Assembly (NCBI RefSeq): GCF_000967865.1
Contig: NZ_JXRU01000032.1
Location: 167,297 to 231,296 of the forward strand
Length of the DNA stretch: 64,000 bases
Direction: 5' to 3'
From: Microbacterium sp. SA39
GTDB lineage: Bacteria; Actinomycetota; Actinomycetes; Actinomycetales; Microbacteriaceae
Both the position numbers and the translations under genes were made by a program. The notes below the pieces were generated by a model. It did not search any database, had not been told where the DNA came from, and saw only the letters and a program-made list of their open reading frames with translations. Of the stretch, positions 50,818-60,092 are shown one piece after another; within the stretch, counting starts at the first letter, position 1, and each line of letters opens with the position of its first letter.

Positions 50818-51186
50818 ATGAGCAGCATCAGCCTCAGCACCGCAGTGGTCCTCCCGACGCGTCCGGCGACGCGGTCGCGGTTGCGTCTGACGGCTCGTGG
50901 GCGCGGCGTGCTGCTGGCGATCGCGTCGGTGCCGCTCGCCGTCGGCATCGCGTTCGCCGCGATCAGCGGGGGCAGCGCTCTCGCCTCCGGCGACGCGGTC
51001 GCCGCGGCCAGCTTCGAGACCGTCACCGTGATGCCGGGCGACACCCTCTGGTCCATCGCCGGCGCAGTGGCTCCGACCGCCGACCCGCGTGAGGTCATCG
51101 GCGAGATCAGCCGGCTGAACATGCTCCGCGGCGGCGAGCTGCAGATCGGTCAGGAGCTCGCCATCCCCGCGGAGTACACCGACTGA
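50818..51186 (+). CDS. LysM-domain membrane protein, probable SOS-linked division inhibitor (ChiZ/DivS-like)
   Basis: The 122-residue protein has a basic N-terminus, one membrane helix (GVLLAIASVPLAVGIAFAAI) and a C-terminal LysM peptidoglycan-binding domain (VTVMPGDTLWSIAGAVAPTA, ISRLNMLRGGELQIGQELAI). Its position and architecture match mycobacterial Rv2719c (ChiZ) and corynebacterial DivS, both next to lexA and damage-induced to halt division. TAAGGAG precedes the ATG. Function is inferred from synteny. Confidence 0.8.
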   Translation: MSSISLSTAVVLPTRPATRSRLRLTARGRGVLLAIASVPLAVGIAFAAISGGSALASGDAVAAASFETVTVMPGDTLWSIAGAVAPTADPREVIGEISRLNMLRGGELQIGQELAIPAEYTD

Positions 51187-51258
51187 ACCCCTCGGCAGGC
51201 TCAGGGACCCAAGGTGAGGGGTGCGTCACGCGGCGGGCACGCGGCCTAGCATGGAAGG

Positions 51259-52344
51259 GTGACTTCTTCACTCGATGCCCTCCCGCTGCGCGATGACCTC
51301 CGGGGGCTCACGCCCTACGGTGCACCGCAGGCGCCGCTCCCCATCGCACTGAACGTCAACGAGAACACGCATCCCGTGCCGGATGCCGTCGCGAGCGACA
51401 TCCTCGATGACATCGCCGTGGCGCTGCGCGACGTGAACCGCTACCCGGACCGCGAATTCACGACGCTGCGCGAGGGGTTCGCGGAGTACCTCGGACACGG
51501 TCTGACGGCCGACCAGATCTGGGCGGGCAACGGCTCGAACGAGGTCCTCCAGCACATCCTGCAGGCCTTCGGGGGTCCCGGGCGTACGGCGTTCAGCTTC
51601 GCTCCGACCTACTCGATGTATCCGCTGATCGCGCAAGGAACGGGCGCCCGCTGGATCGCCGGCACCCGCCAGCCTGACTACACGATCACCCCGGAGGAAG
51701 CCGCCGAGCAGGTTCGCGACGCCGACCCCGACGTGATCCTCCTGTGCTCGCCGAACAATCCGACCGGAACGCCGCTCGGGCTCGATGTCGTCGAAGCGGT
51801 GTACGAAGCGGCACGCGGCATCGTGGTGGTGGACGAGGCCTACCAGGAGTTCGCGCCGCACGACGCGGCATCCGCTCTCACTCTGCTCGAAGGTCGTCCG
51901 CGTCTCGCGGTCTCGCGCACGATGAGCAAGGCGTTCGCCTTCGCCGGCGCGCGCGTGGGCTACCTCGCAGCCGACCCCGCCTTCATCGACGCGCTGCGCC
52001 TCGTGCGACTGCCGTACCACCTCAGCGCGCTGACCCAGGCGGCCGCGGTGGCGGCTCTCCGCAACGCCGACGTGATGCTCGGCATGGTCGAGGAGATCGT
52101 CGAGCAGCGCGACCGCATCTCGGCGACGCTCGAGGCGCTGGGGTACGCGCCGCACGAGTCCTGGTCGAACTTCGTCCTGTTCGGCGGTGTGACAGACCCC
52201 CGTGCGACCTGGCAGCAGCTGTACGACCGTGGCGTGCTGATCCGAGACGTCGGCATCCCCGGCCACCTGCGGGTATCCGCGGGCACCGAGGCCGAGACCA
52301 CCGCGTTCCTCGACGCCCTGGCCTCGATAGGATCGGCTTCATGA
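51259..52344 (+). CDS. hisC: Histidinol-phosphate aminotransferase
   Basis: The 361-residue PLP enzyme of histidine biosynthesis shows [56 protein letters not shown] and the PLP-lysine motif [18 protein letters not shown]. The GTG start has TAGCAT six bases upstream (51247-51252), a leaderless pattern. Its stop overlaps hisB (ATGA). The 70-base gap upstream contains CCCTCGGCAGGCTCAGGG, a half-palindromic intergenic sequence. Confidence 0.95.
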   Translation: MTSSLDALPLRDDLRGLTPYGAPQAPLPIALNVNENTHPVPDAVASDILDDIAVALRDVNRYPDREFTTLREGFAEYLGHGLTADQIWAGNGSNEVLQHILQAFGGPGRTAFSFAPTYSMYPLIAQGTGARWIAGTRQPDYTITPEEAAEQVRDADPDVILLCSPNNPTGTPLGLDVVEAVYEAARGIVVVDEAYQEFAPHDAASALTLLEGRPRLAVSRTMSKAFAFAGARVGYLAADPAFIDALRLVRLPYHLSALTQAAAVAALRNADVMLGMVEEIVEQRDRISATLEALGYAPHESWSNFVLFGGVTDPRATWQQLYDRGVLIRDVGIPGHLRVSAGTEAETTAFLDALASIGSAS

Positions 52345-52958
52345 GCACCCCCGTCCAGAACCCGCGCTCCGCCAGCCGCGTGCGCACCACGTCGGAGTCC
52401 ACCGTCGAGCTCGAGCTCAACCTCGACGGCACCGGTGCGTCGCGCATCGACACCTCCGTGCCGTTCTTCGACCACATGCTCACCGCGTTCGCGAAGCACT
52501 CTCTGACCGACCTCACGGTTCGCGCCTCGGGCGACACGAACATCGACGCGCACCACACGGTCGAAGACGTGTCGATCGTGCTCGGCCAGGCGATCCTGCA
52601 CGCGCTGGGCGACAAGTCCGGAATCTCCCGCTACGGCGATGCGCTCGTGCCGCTCGACGAGGCGCTCGCACAGGCTGTCGTCGACATCTCCGGACGTCCG
52701 TATCTCGTGCACGAGGGCGAGCCGGCCGGATTCGAGCACCACCTCATCGGCGGACACTTCACCGGTTCCCTGGTGCGCCACGTCTTCGAGGCGATCGCCT
52801 TCAACGCTGCGCTCACCGTGCATGTGCGCGTGCTGGGCGGACGCGACCCGCACCACATCGCCGAGGCGGAGTTCAAGGCCTTCGCTCGTGCGTTCCGACA
52901 GGCCAAGGCGCTCGATCCTCTGGTCGACGGCGTGCCGTCCACGAAAGGCGCGCTGTGA
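52341..52958 (+). CDS. hisB: Imidazoleglycerol-phosphate dehydratase
   Basis: The 205-residue enzyme dehydrates imidazole glycerol phosphate to imidazole acetol phosphate. It has the metal-binding histidine motifs [14 protein letters not shown] and [16 protein letters not shown] near residues 42-85, and the second-half pair [20 protein letters not shown] and [16 protein letters not shown]. It is the monofunctional actinobacterial form, without the phosphatase domain. It is coupled to hisC and hisH by 4-base overlaps. Confidence 0.97.
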   Translation: MSTPVQNPRSASRVRTTSESTVELELNLDGTGASRIDTSVPFFDHMLTAFAKHSLTDLTVRASGDTNIDAHHTVEDVSIVLGQAILHALGDKSGISRYGDALVPLDEALAQAVVDISGRPYLVHEGEPAGFEHHLIGGHFTGSLVRHVFEAIAFNAALTVHVRVLGGRDPHHIAEAEFKAFARAFRQAKALDPLVDGVPSTKGAL

Positions 52959-53593
52959 GCAGAGCTCCCAAGGTCGCCGTCTTCGACTACGAGTCCGGCA
53001 ATGTCCACTCGGCGGTCAAGGCGCTCGTCGCTGCCGGCGCGGATGCCGTCCTGACGCGCGACCGCAAGGAGGCGCAGGAGGCCGACGGCCTCCTGGTGCC
53101 CGGCGTCGGCGCGTTCCAGGCGGTGCGCGATGCGCTGCACGCGCACGGGGGAGACGAGATCATCGACCGCCGACTGGCCGGCGGTCGCCCCGTGCTCGGC
53201 ATCTGCGTCGGGATGCAGGTGATGTTCGCGCATGGAGTCGAGCGCGGCCACGACACCGAGGGACTCGCGGAGTGGCCGGGGGCCGTCACCGAGCTCAACG
53301 CGCCGGTGCTGCCGCACATGGGCTGGAACACGGTCGAGCCCGGTGCCGACAGCGTCCTGTTCCGGGGCATCGAGCAGGAGCGCTTCTACTTCGTGCACTC
53401 GTACGCCGCGCAGAAGTGGGAACTCGACGTCATCCCGCCGTTCCCTCAGCCCGTGCTCACCTGGTCGACATACGGCGACCCGTTCCTCGCGGCCGTCGAG
53501 AACGGACCGCTGATGGCGACGCAGTTCCACCCGGAGAAGTCCGGGGAAGCCGGCATCCAGCTGCTGCGCAACTGGGTGTCCAGCCTCTCCTGA
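52955..53593 (+). CDS. hisH: Imidazole glycerol phosphate synthase subunit HisH (glutaminase)
   Basis: The 212-residue class I amidotransferase supplies ammonia to HisF. It contains [18 protein letters not shown], the catalytic cysteine Cys84 in [12 protein letters not shown] and the His-Glu pair in [12 protein letters not shown]. hisA and hisF do not follow; the gene faces the convergent T7SS operon, so the rest of the pathway must be elsewhere. Confidence 0.96.
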   Translation: MSRAPKVAVFDYESGNVHSAVKALVAAGADAVLTRDRKEAQEADGLLVPGVGAFQAVRDALHAHGGDEIIDRRLAGGRPVLGICVGMQVMFAHGVERGHDTEGLAEWPGAVTELNAPVLPHMGWNTVEPGADSVLFRGIEQERFYFVHSYAAQKWELDVIPPFPQPVLTWSTYGDPFLAAVENGPLMATQFHPEKSGEAGIQLLRNWVSSLS

Positions 53594-53609
53594 TCCCAGC
53601 GGGTCAGCA

Positions 53610-53627
53610 GGCGGGTCAGCGCCCGCC
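53610..53627. terminator. Possible terminator hairpin at the end of the T7SS operon
   Basis: GGCGGG (53610-53615) pairs with CCCGCC (53622-53627) around a six-base loop, overlapping the stop codon of the last leftward gene and 17 bases after hisH. The stem is short, so this is uncertain. Confidence 0.35.
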
Positions 53628-54161
53628 GTACACGTCCAAGAGCCACGGAAGCCACTGCTGGCGTAACGCCGCTCGCGTGCGCCCGCGAAGCGCGGGGAGT
53701 GCATCAGACACCCGCCCGCCGGGCGCCAGCGACGGGTCGAAGGGGATGCGGACGCGGATGTCGATGCCCGGGGTCTGCCCGGAGGGCGCTCCGAATGCGG
53801 CGACCAGGACGGGCTGGGTCCGCTCGAGCCCGGCACCGCCGAAGCGGGACGCGATGTCCGAGAGCGCGAGCTCCAGGGACGAGATGCCCTGCGGCGTGGG
53901 CGCACCGACGATCACGAGCCTGCCCTGCGCGAGGGCGGATGATGCCTTCCCCGCCCGGTAGCCGCCGCCGTCCACCAGCTCGTTGCCACCGGCGCGTGCG
54001 GCAGCGGGCAGCGTCCCGAGACGGCGATCGAACGCGGCGGAGTTCTCGGCGACGACGGCAGGCACCCGCGCTCCGTTCTCTGCGAGCAGCAGAACGCTCA
54101 GGGCAGCGAGAGTCGTGGTGCCGGTTCCGCCGCCCGCACCGAGGAAGGTCACAGACGTCAT
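53616..54161 (-). CDS. MinD/ParA-like protein with degenerate P-loop, end of T7SS operon
   Basis: The 181-residue protein starts VTFLGAGGGTGTTTLAALSV, which copies the beta-strand and loop of deviant-Walker MinD ATPases (KGGxGKT) but has Thr where the catalytic lysines should be (GGGTGTTT). It continues with GNELVDGGG, RLVIVGAPTPQGISSLELAL and VLVAAFGAPSG, the strand order of a ParA fold. It may bind the secretion ATPase without hydrolysing ATP. The ATG overlaps the eccC stop (ATGA). No known ESX component name fits. Confidence 0.7.
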   Translation of the reverse strand: MTSVTFLGAGGGTGTTTLAALSVLLLAENGARVPAVVAENSAAFDRRLGTLPAAARAGGNELVDGGGYRAGKASSALAQGRLVIVGAPTPQGISSLELALSDIASRFGGAGLERTQPVLVAAFGAPSGQTPGIDIRVRIPFDPSLAPGGRVSDALPALRGRTRAALRQQWLPWLLDVYGGR

Positions 54162-57100
54162 CGCGGCTGCTCCGATCGTCCGCGCAGGTGCGCGACCTGC
54201 ACCACGTGCGGATGCTCACCGCGGCGGACGTATCGCCCTCTGCCCGGGGGGAAGCGCTCCGCGTGGAGGCGCGGAAGGATCTGTCCCTCGCTGCGGTCGC
54301 CGGAGAGAAGGAGGAGAGCCGCGCCCGTGTCGCGCACGCCCTGCAGGAACGGGGAGTACATCGCACGGACCGATCCGGCGACGGGGCGGGACACGACGAG
54401 ATGGAAGCGGCTGTCCCGCGCCGTCGGCAGATGAGGCGCCAGCGCGGACAGGTGCTCGAGACCACCGGCACTGAGGATGTCGTGGTCATCGACGAGCAGC
54501 ACGACTCTCGGCGCCTTGGCGACCTCGTCCGCGTCGAGCTGTGGTCGTCGAGACAGCTCCGTCGCGATCGACGAAGCCAACCCGGAGGCCTGCGCGGCAG
54601 TGCGCGCGTGCGCGGCGAGGTATTCGTCCGGGATCACCTCCGCGACGTGCCCGCGCGAGTCCACCACGGCGATCGCGAGCTCCTCGGGGGTGAACCGTTC
54701 GATGAGCCCGGCCGCGATCATCCGCAGGGTCGTGGACTTGCCGCTGCGGGCGTCGCCGAGCACCAGAAGGTGCTGATCCGCCTGCTGGAACTCCCAGAAC
54801 GCCGTGGCCATGGTGTCCTGTCGAAGCCCGAAGGGCACGGCATCCGGTTCGTCCACGGCTTCGGGAAGCTGCTCCGGATCGAGGTCCTGCGGCAGCAGAC
54901 GGATGGGTGCGGCCGACGGGCCGGCCCACGACGCGGCGACGCGACGGCCGAGTGCCTCGATCTCGTCGCCGAGAGCGCCGTCATCCGCTGTCTCGAGCAC
55001 GGGGAGGGCGACATGGGCGATCAGGCCGGAATCCGAGAGCGCGCGTCCCGGCGTCGACGCTTTGATCGTGCGCGCGAGCGTACGGTCGATCTGCGATTCG
55101 GCAGGGTCGTTGATCCGCATCTCGATCTTCGTGCCGAACAGGGACTGGTGTGCGATGCGCAGTTCACTCCACCGCGAGAGCGCGAGCACGATGTGCACGC
55201 CGTAGCCGGCCGCGCGCAGCATCACCGCGGTGAACGCGGCATCGAGATCGTCGAACTCCTGGCGGAGAGCGCCGTACCCGTTGACCAGCACCACGATGTC
55301 GGCAGAGGCCAGCTGCGGGATGTCGCCGGATGCATGGCGTGCCCTCAGCTGGGGCATGGAGTCGATGCCGCTCTCCTTGAAGATCCGCTCGCGCAGGTCG
55401 AGCATCGCCTCGAGCTCTTCGATGAGCCTGCGCAACCGGGCGGGGTCGGAGCGAGTCGCCACGCCGCCGACGTGCGGGAACGGCTCCAGACGGCGCAGGC
55501 CCCCGCCGACGAGGTCCATCCCATAGACGGCGACGTCGGCGGGCGTGCGTGTGAGGGCGAGCGACACCGCGATCGTGCGCAGCAGGGTCGAGCGTCCGGA
55601 CTGAGGACTCCCGATGATGGCGAGGTGTCCGGCTCCACGGGTGAGGTCGAGCATCCAGGGCAGCTGCTTCTGATGGGCCGGGTCGTCGATGAGACCGATC
55701 GGTGTCTCCAGTCCCGAGGTACCGCCGTGTTCGCCGAGGATCTGGCCGAGCGTGAGGGTCTCCGGCAGCGGCGGCAGCCAGGCCGACGCGACAGCGCGGT
55801 CGTCGGCCCGCAGTCGTGTGACGGCCTCGTCGACCAGCAGATCGCCCACCGCCGGGGTCGTGAACACCGGCCCTGCCGAGGGGGAGTCGTCCCCTGCGGA
55901 GCTGATCCCGTTGTGCACCGGGACCCGGAACACCCTGCTGCGCTCGTTGTCGCCGACGACGGGGGCCGGTCCCACGGGTACAGGACCGGAGACATAGCCT
56001 GCGCGGAACCTCTGGTAGACCGAGGTGTCGACCTTGAGGATGCCGTAGCCCGGCATGGCGGGAAGACGGTAGGCGTCACCCGTGCCGAGCACGACGTGCG
56101 ATTCGCTCTCGCTGAAGGTGCGCAGACCCAGCCGGTACGACAGGTATGTGTCCAGTCCGCGCAGCTTTCCGGCCTCGATCCGCTGGCTCGACAGCAGCAG
56201 GTGGATGCCGATCGACCGGCCGATGCGTCCGATCTGCAGGAACAGATCGATGAACTCGGGTTCGGCGGTGAGCAGCTCGCCGAACTCGTCGATGACCATG
56301 AACAGATGCGGCATCGGCTCGAGGTCGGGTCGCGTCCGGCGCAGTTCTCGGTAGTGCGTGATCGAGGGTGAGGCGTCGGCATCCTTCAGCAGTTGCTGAC
56401 GACGGATGACCTCGCCCTGCAGCGAGGCACGGGCACGTGTGGTGAGCTGCGGATCGGATGCGAGGTTGTCGATGAGACCCGCGATATGGGGGAGGTTCTG
56501 GAAGGGTGCGAAGGCCGCGCCGCCCTTGTAGTCCACGAGGATGAAGCTGAGATCCTCGGGAGGGTGGGCGAGGGCGAGGGCGAGCAGCACCGTCCGCAGC
56601 ATCTCCGACTTGCCTGAGCCGGTCGCGCCCACACAGATGCCGTGCGGCCCCATGCCCTCCTGCGCGCTCTCCTTCAGGTCGAGGAAGACGGGTCGGCCGT
56701 TGTCGTCGATCGCGAACGGCACCCGCAGGAAGGCGCTGGGGGAGCGAGGAGTCCACAGCGTCTCGGGATCTATCTCCGACACCTCGGAGATTCCGAGCAG
56801 CTGCGTGATGTCGAATGCCGCGGTCTCGCCGGTTTCGGGCCGGGCGGCGTGCACCGTGCGGAACGCGGCCATCGATCGGGCGAGGCTGGTCAGGGTGCTC
56901 GCGCGGGTCCGGTCGGGCGCGAACGCGATGTGGACGGGTTCGGCTGACGACGCCTGCGACGTCAGCACCGCGTCGCTCTCATCGATGGTGATGCGGATGT
57001 CGACATCGTCGGGTTCATCGACGCGATCCGCGACGAGGTGCACGACCGTGACGTTGAGTTCGCCGAGTGCGAGGTGCGGATCCGGGCTCGCCAGACGCGA

Positions 57101-58090
57101 GGCGGCGCGCCCGTGGTCGTCGACGAAGATCACCAGGCGGGCGCGTGGGTTCGCGCCGCGTCCGTGTCGTTGCACCCCGGCCGCGGCAGAAGCGCGCGAG
57201 CCCAGCTCCGTCGCGAGCACCCCGAGCAGGGAGGGGAGGTCGGGGGCGATGCGCCGGGCGGGAACCGGGCCGTCGAACAGCGCGGGATCCTGCACATGGG
57301 GGAGAAGGTCGAATCCCGCCCATTCCTCGGCATGGTCTGTCGCGTAGACGGCGGCGAGCGTCAGATCATCGGGGGTGTGGGCGGCCGACAGCTGCGCCAC
57401 CAGTGACCGGATCGCCGTCATGCCGTTCGCGCGGTCGGCCACGACGGACACGACCCAGGCGTGGCGGAGGTCAGCGGTGACCGGCATCTCCGGAACCGAG
57501 TCGAGCGCCCGGGCGACGATCTCGGCTTCGCGCTGCAGGATGGGGTCGGCGGGCTCGAGGGGAGACTCCTCGCTGCCCACCTCCAGCGAGAACCAGGGCC
57601 GAGCGGCAAGGCCGAGACGGGCCGAGAGGTAGTCCTCGTCGGTCCGGCGCCGCTCCCAGCGTCGCGCCGGGTCCCGCATGATCTCGGTGAGCCCCCCGGG
57701 CGCAGGGTGCACCGCGATGGCCGCTTCCCGGTCGGCGGCACCGCGCTCGCGGAGATCGGAGCGGTAGCGCTCGAGGTAGTCGAGGTACAGCTCTCGACGT
57801 GTCCGGGCCTTGCGTGCGGCGCGGCCTCGAGCCGAGAGTGCGAACCCGATTCCGCCGACGACGGCGACGATGAACACCACTGCGGCGAGCACGAGGAAGA
57901 GTGGCTGGCCGTTGCGCAGCACCACCATCATGACGACCGATGACAGGGCTCCGATGAGGGGCAGCAGGAACTGCAGCGGCATCCCACCGCCCTGATCCTC
58001 GAGGCTCGGCGGCGCGGGGATCAGTCGCGGCTCGGGTGGGGAAGGCGGAGCCGTCACGCGCGTGGGACGGTGAAAGAGCGTTCTGGTCAT
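54158..58090 (-). CDS. eccC: Type VII secretion FtsK/SpoIIIE ATPase EccC
   Basis: The protein of 1310 residues has two membrane helices (residues about 40-95) and three FtsK-like ATPase domains. Domain 1 has GATGSGKSEML near residue 487, FILVDYKGGAAF and FMVIDEFGELL. Domain 2 has GSPQSGRSTLLR near 826, with Arg replacing the P-loop lysine. Domain 3 has GDARSGKSTTLR near 1111. This is the fused EccCa-EccCb form that drives export of WXG100 proteins. The ATG overlaps the upstream stop and the end overlaps the next start, so the operon is tightly coupled. Confidence 0.93.
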   Translation of the reverse strand: MTRTLFHRPTRVTAPPSPPEPRLIPAPPSLEDQGGGMPLQFLLPLIGALSSVVMMVVLRNGQPLFLVLAAVVFIVAVVGGIGFALSARGRAARKARTRRELYLDYLERYRSDLRERGAADREAAIAVHPAPGGLTEIMRDPARRWERRRTDEDYLSARLGLAARPWFSLEVGSEESPLEPADPILQREAEIVARALDSVPEMPVTADLRHAWVVSVVADRANGMTAIRSLVAQLSAAHTPDDLTLAAVYATDHAEEWAGFDLLPHVQDPALFDGPVPARRIAPDLPSLLGVLATELGSRASAAAGVQRHGRGANPRARLVIFVDDHGRAASRLASPDPHLALGELNVTVVHLVADRVDEPDDVDIRITIDESDAVLTSQASSAEPVHIAFAPDRTRASTLTSLARSMAAFRTVHAARPETGETAAFDITQLLGISEVSEIDPETLWTPRSPSAFLRVPFAIDDNGRPVFLDLKESAQEGMGPHGICVGATGSGKSEMLRTVLLALALAHPPEDLSFILVDYKGGAAFAPFQNLPHIAGLIDNLASDPQLTTRARASLQGEVIRRQQLLKDADASPSITHYRELRRTRPDLEPMPHLFMVIDEFGELLTAEPEFIDLFLQIGRIGRSIGIHLLLSSQRIEAGKLRGLDTYLSYRLGLRTFSESESHVVLGTGDAYRLPAMPGYGILKVDTSVYQRFRAGYVSGPVPVGPAPVVGDNERSRVFRVPVHNGISSAGDDSPSAGPVFTTPAVGDLLVDEAVTRLRADDRAVASAWLPPLPETLTLGQILGEHGGTSGLETPIGLIDDPAHQKQLPWMLDLTRGAGHLAIIGSPQSGRSTLLRTIAVSLALTRTPADVAVYGMDLVGGGLRRLEPFPHVGGVATRSDPARLRRLIEELEAMLDLRERIFKESGIDSMPQLRARHASGDIPQLASADIVVLVNGYGALRQEFDDLDAAFTAVMLRAAGYGVHIVLALSRWSELRIAHQSLFGTKIEMRINDPAESQIDRTLARTIKASTPGRALSDSGLIAHVALPVLETADDGALGDEIEALGRRVAASWAGPSAAPIRLLPQDLDPEQLPEAVDEPDAVPFGLRQDTMATAFWEFQQADQHLLVLGDARSGKSTTLRMIAAGLIERFTPEELAIAVVDSRGHVAEVIPDEYLAAHARTAAQASGLASSIATELSRRPQLDADEVAKAPRVVLLVDDHDILSAGGLEHLSALAPHLPTARDSRFHLVVSRPVAGSVRAMYSPFLQGVRDTGAALLLLSGDRSEGQILPRLHAERFPPGRGRYVRRGEHPHVVQVAHLRGRSEQPR

Positions 58091-58785
58091 GCGATCCTCG
58101 TCTCGCGAGGCCGTCCGCACAGGCGGACGATCTCCGCGCTGAGCATCGACAGCGCGAACGACGTGGCCCCAGAGCGGTGTCCTCCGCGGTCGAAGGGCAG
58201 CACCAAGGTCCGGACCGGCGAGGAGCTCAGCATGCGTCGTGCTGCCGGTGTCGCACGCCCGCGCACCGCCGAGGCGACGATCACCGTCGGCGTTCCGCCG
58301 GCGATCAGGACGGATGCCGTGTCGACGGTGTCCTGCACGGCGCTGCGCTCGACGCTCGTCGTGAGGCAGAGCACATGAGAGTGCGCCGCGACAGCAGACA
58401 GTGCGGATTGATCGAGGGTGCCCCAGTCCGTGAGGGTGATCTCGTGAGCACGGTGACGTTCCTCGCAGTGCTCACGCCAGTGATCGACACCGCCGGGCCA
58501 CACGGGAGAGGGCACCACGTGCGCTGCCGGGCGCGATTCGGAGTTCTCGGTGAGACGCAGTTCATCGTCGGTCGCGTCGACGAGCAGCGTCTGACGGTCC
58601 CGGCGTGCGGTGAGCGCGTCGGCCACGCCGCTGGCTGCGGTCGAGCATCCGGTGCCTCCGCGGAGAGCGGCGAACCCGACGCGGCGCACGACGGGAAGAG
58701 CGGCGCGCAGCGTGCGCTCGGCGTCGATCGCCTGTTCGTGGCGCTCGGCGGGCCAGACCTGCAGGAGCGAGCCGAGGCGACTCAC
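58087..58785 (-). CDS. MinD-like protein with degenerate P-loop, between eccD and eccC
   Basis: The 232-residue protein has an N-terminal strand-loop RRVGFAALRGGTGCSTAASG that mimics a MinD Walker A but lacks both lysines (GGTGCST). It continues with TLLVDATDDELRLTENSESR, LTDWGTLDQSALSAVAAHSH, VLCLTTSVERSAVQDTVDT and TVIVASAVRGR, in ParA-fold order. It resembles the protein on the other side of eccC in design. The GTG overlaps the eccD stop (GTGA), and its own stop overlaps eccC (ATGA). The function is unknown, possibly a scaffold or chaperone of the secretion ATPase. Confidence 0.7.
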   Translation of the reverse strand: MSRLGSLLQVWPAERHEQAIDAERTLRAALPVVRRVGFAALRGGTGCSTAASGVADALTARRDRQTLLVDATDDELRLTENSESRPAAHVVPSPVWPGGVDHWREHCEERHRAHEITLTDWGTLDQSALSAVAAHSHVLCLTTSVERSAVQDTVDTASVLIAGGTPTVIVASAVRGRATPAARRMLSSSPVRTLVLPFDRGGHRSGATSFALSMLSAEIVRLCGRPRETRIA

Positions 58786-60092
58786 GCGAAGGCTCCGAGC
58801 AGGTCGTCGAACACGCCGATGATGGCGAGGAGCAGGGGCACCATGGCGATCACCGCGAGCATCTCGACGATGCCGAGCAGACGCCGCAGCCGCGCCCGCG
58901 CCGCGGCGCTGGGGCGACTCGCTGCGGCCACGACCAGGACGAGCGCCACCAGCCCGCCGATGAGGGCGCGCCAGGGGGCGGCCAGAGCATCGGTCGTCCA
59001 GAGCCAGAGCGCGGCCGGGATGACGACGGTCGCCAGAAGAGCGATACGGGGGACGGCGAGCGGGAAGAGCCGGCTGCGCACCAGCACGAAGGCGAGAAGT
59101 GCCCCGGCGAGACCCGCCTCCCATCCGTCTCCGGTGCTCAGTACGGTGGCCGCGACCGCGAGGGGCGCAGTCAGGGCGAGTGCAAGAGCGGTCTGCGCGG
59201 CGAACGCTCGCGTGATGGCGCTGTCGATGTCGCTCCGCGGGGCGAGGGCGCCTTCGATGGTCGCGTCGTCGAGGCGGGCGACGCCCGCGGTGCTGAGCGC
59301 GAGCGACGGAGTCAACCCCAGGAGGAGCGCGGCGGTGATCCCCGCGACCGCTGCCACCAGTGGGGCGGGAGCCCCGGTCAGCGCGGCCCCCACGAGCACG
59401 ACGCTGGAGAGTACGGCGACGACCGCCCCGGAGAGGATGCCGCGGTGTCTGGCACCGATGCCGAGCACGACGGCGACGGCGGTCCAGGCCAGCGCCCACG
59501 TCAGAGCGGGCGCGATGAGCGGTGCCGTGACGGCGGGGAGGAATCCGGGCGCGAGCAGGCCGAGAGGTACCGCGAGACCCAGCGCGAGGCCCATCAGCGC
59601 TTCTCGGCCGGACGAGCGCCCGGTGCGCGCGAGGAGGGCTCCGGCCGTCACGGCGACGACGAAGACCGCGGTGAGAAGAAGGAGGGTGGAGACGTTCTGT
59701 GGCAGCACGAGTCCGGTGACCGCCGCGGCGACGCCCACCGCTGCGGCGGTCGTGATCGAGGTGAGCCGCGGCGACCATCGATCGCCTCTTCGGATCGTCG
59801 CGTCGGCGACCGCTTCGGTGACCTCTGCGACATCGGGCGCCTGCGGCGCGTCATCGAGGGGCAGCAGGCGCAGCAGCGTGCCGTGATCGATGTCCTGCTC
59901 AGAGAGGGCGCGGCGCCCGTCGACCGCGCGCCCCAGCAACGTGGTCAGGACGAGTGGAGCGCCGGGGGTCGGCGGCTCGTCGAGGAGCTCCACGATCTCG
60001 GGGAGCAGGTCGTCGACGGGATGATCGTCCGGCAGCACGAGATCCGCCTTGCGGCGGGTACCGATCACGGTGATGCGCGTGTACTCCATCAT
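58782..60092 (-). CDS. eccD: Type VII secretion integral membrane protein EccD
   Basis: The 436-residue protein has an N-terminal ubiquitin-like domain of about 85 residues (YTRITVIGTRRKADLVLPDD, DHGTLLRLLPLDDAPQAP) followed by about eleven hydrophobic helices from residue 120 (TSITTAAAVGVAAAVTGLVL) to the end. This is the architecture of EccD, the core membrane channel-like component. The ATG overlaps the stop of the repeat protein gene (ATGA). Confidence 0.88.
   Translation of the reverse strand: MMEYTRITVIGTRRKADLVLPDDHPVDDLLPEIVELLDEPPTPGAPLVLTTLLGRAVDGRRALSEQDIDHGTLLRLLPLDDAPQAPDVAEVTEAVADATIRRGDRWSPRLTSITTAAAVGVAAAVTGLVLPQNVSTLLLLTAVFVVAVTAGALLARTGRSSGREALMGLALGLAVPLGLLAPGFLPAVTAPLIAPALTWALAWTAVAVVLGIGARHRGILSGAVVAVLSSVVLVGAALTGAPAPLVAAVAGITAALLLGLTPSLALSTAGVARLDDATIEGALAPRSDIDSAITRAFAAQTALALALTAPLAVAATVLSTGDGWEAGLAGALLAFVLVRSRLFPLAVPRIALLATVVIPAALWLWTTDALAAPWRALIGGLVALVLVVAAASRPSAAARARLRRLLGIVEMLAVIAMVPLLLAIIGVFDDLLGAFA

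Noticed and set aside
53699..56371. 890-codon plus-strand frame over eccC
   Set aside because: It is antisense to the EccC ATPase domains; its composition is typical of a shadow frame.
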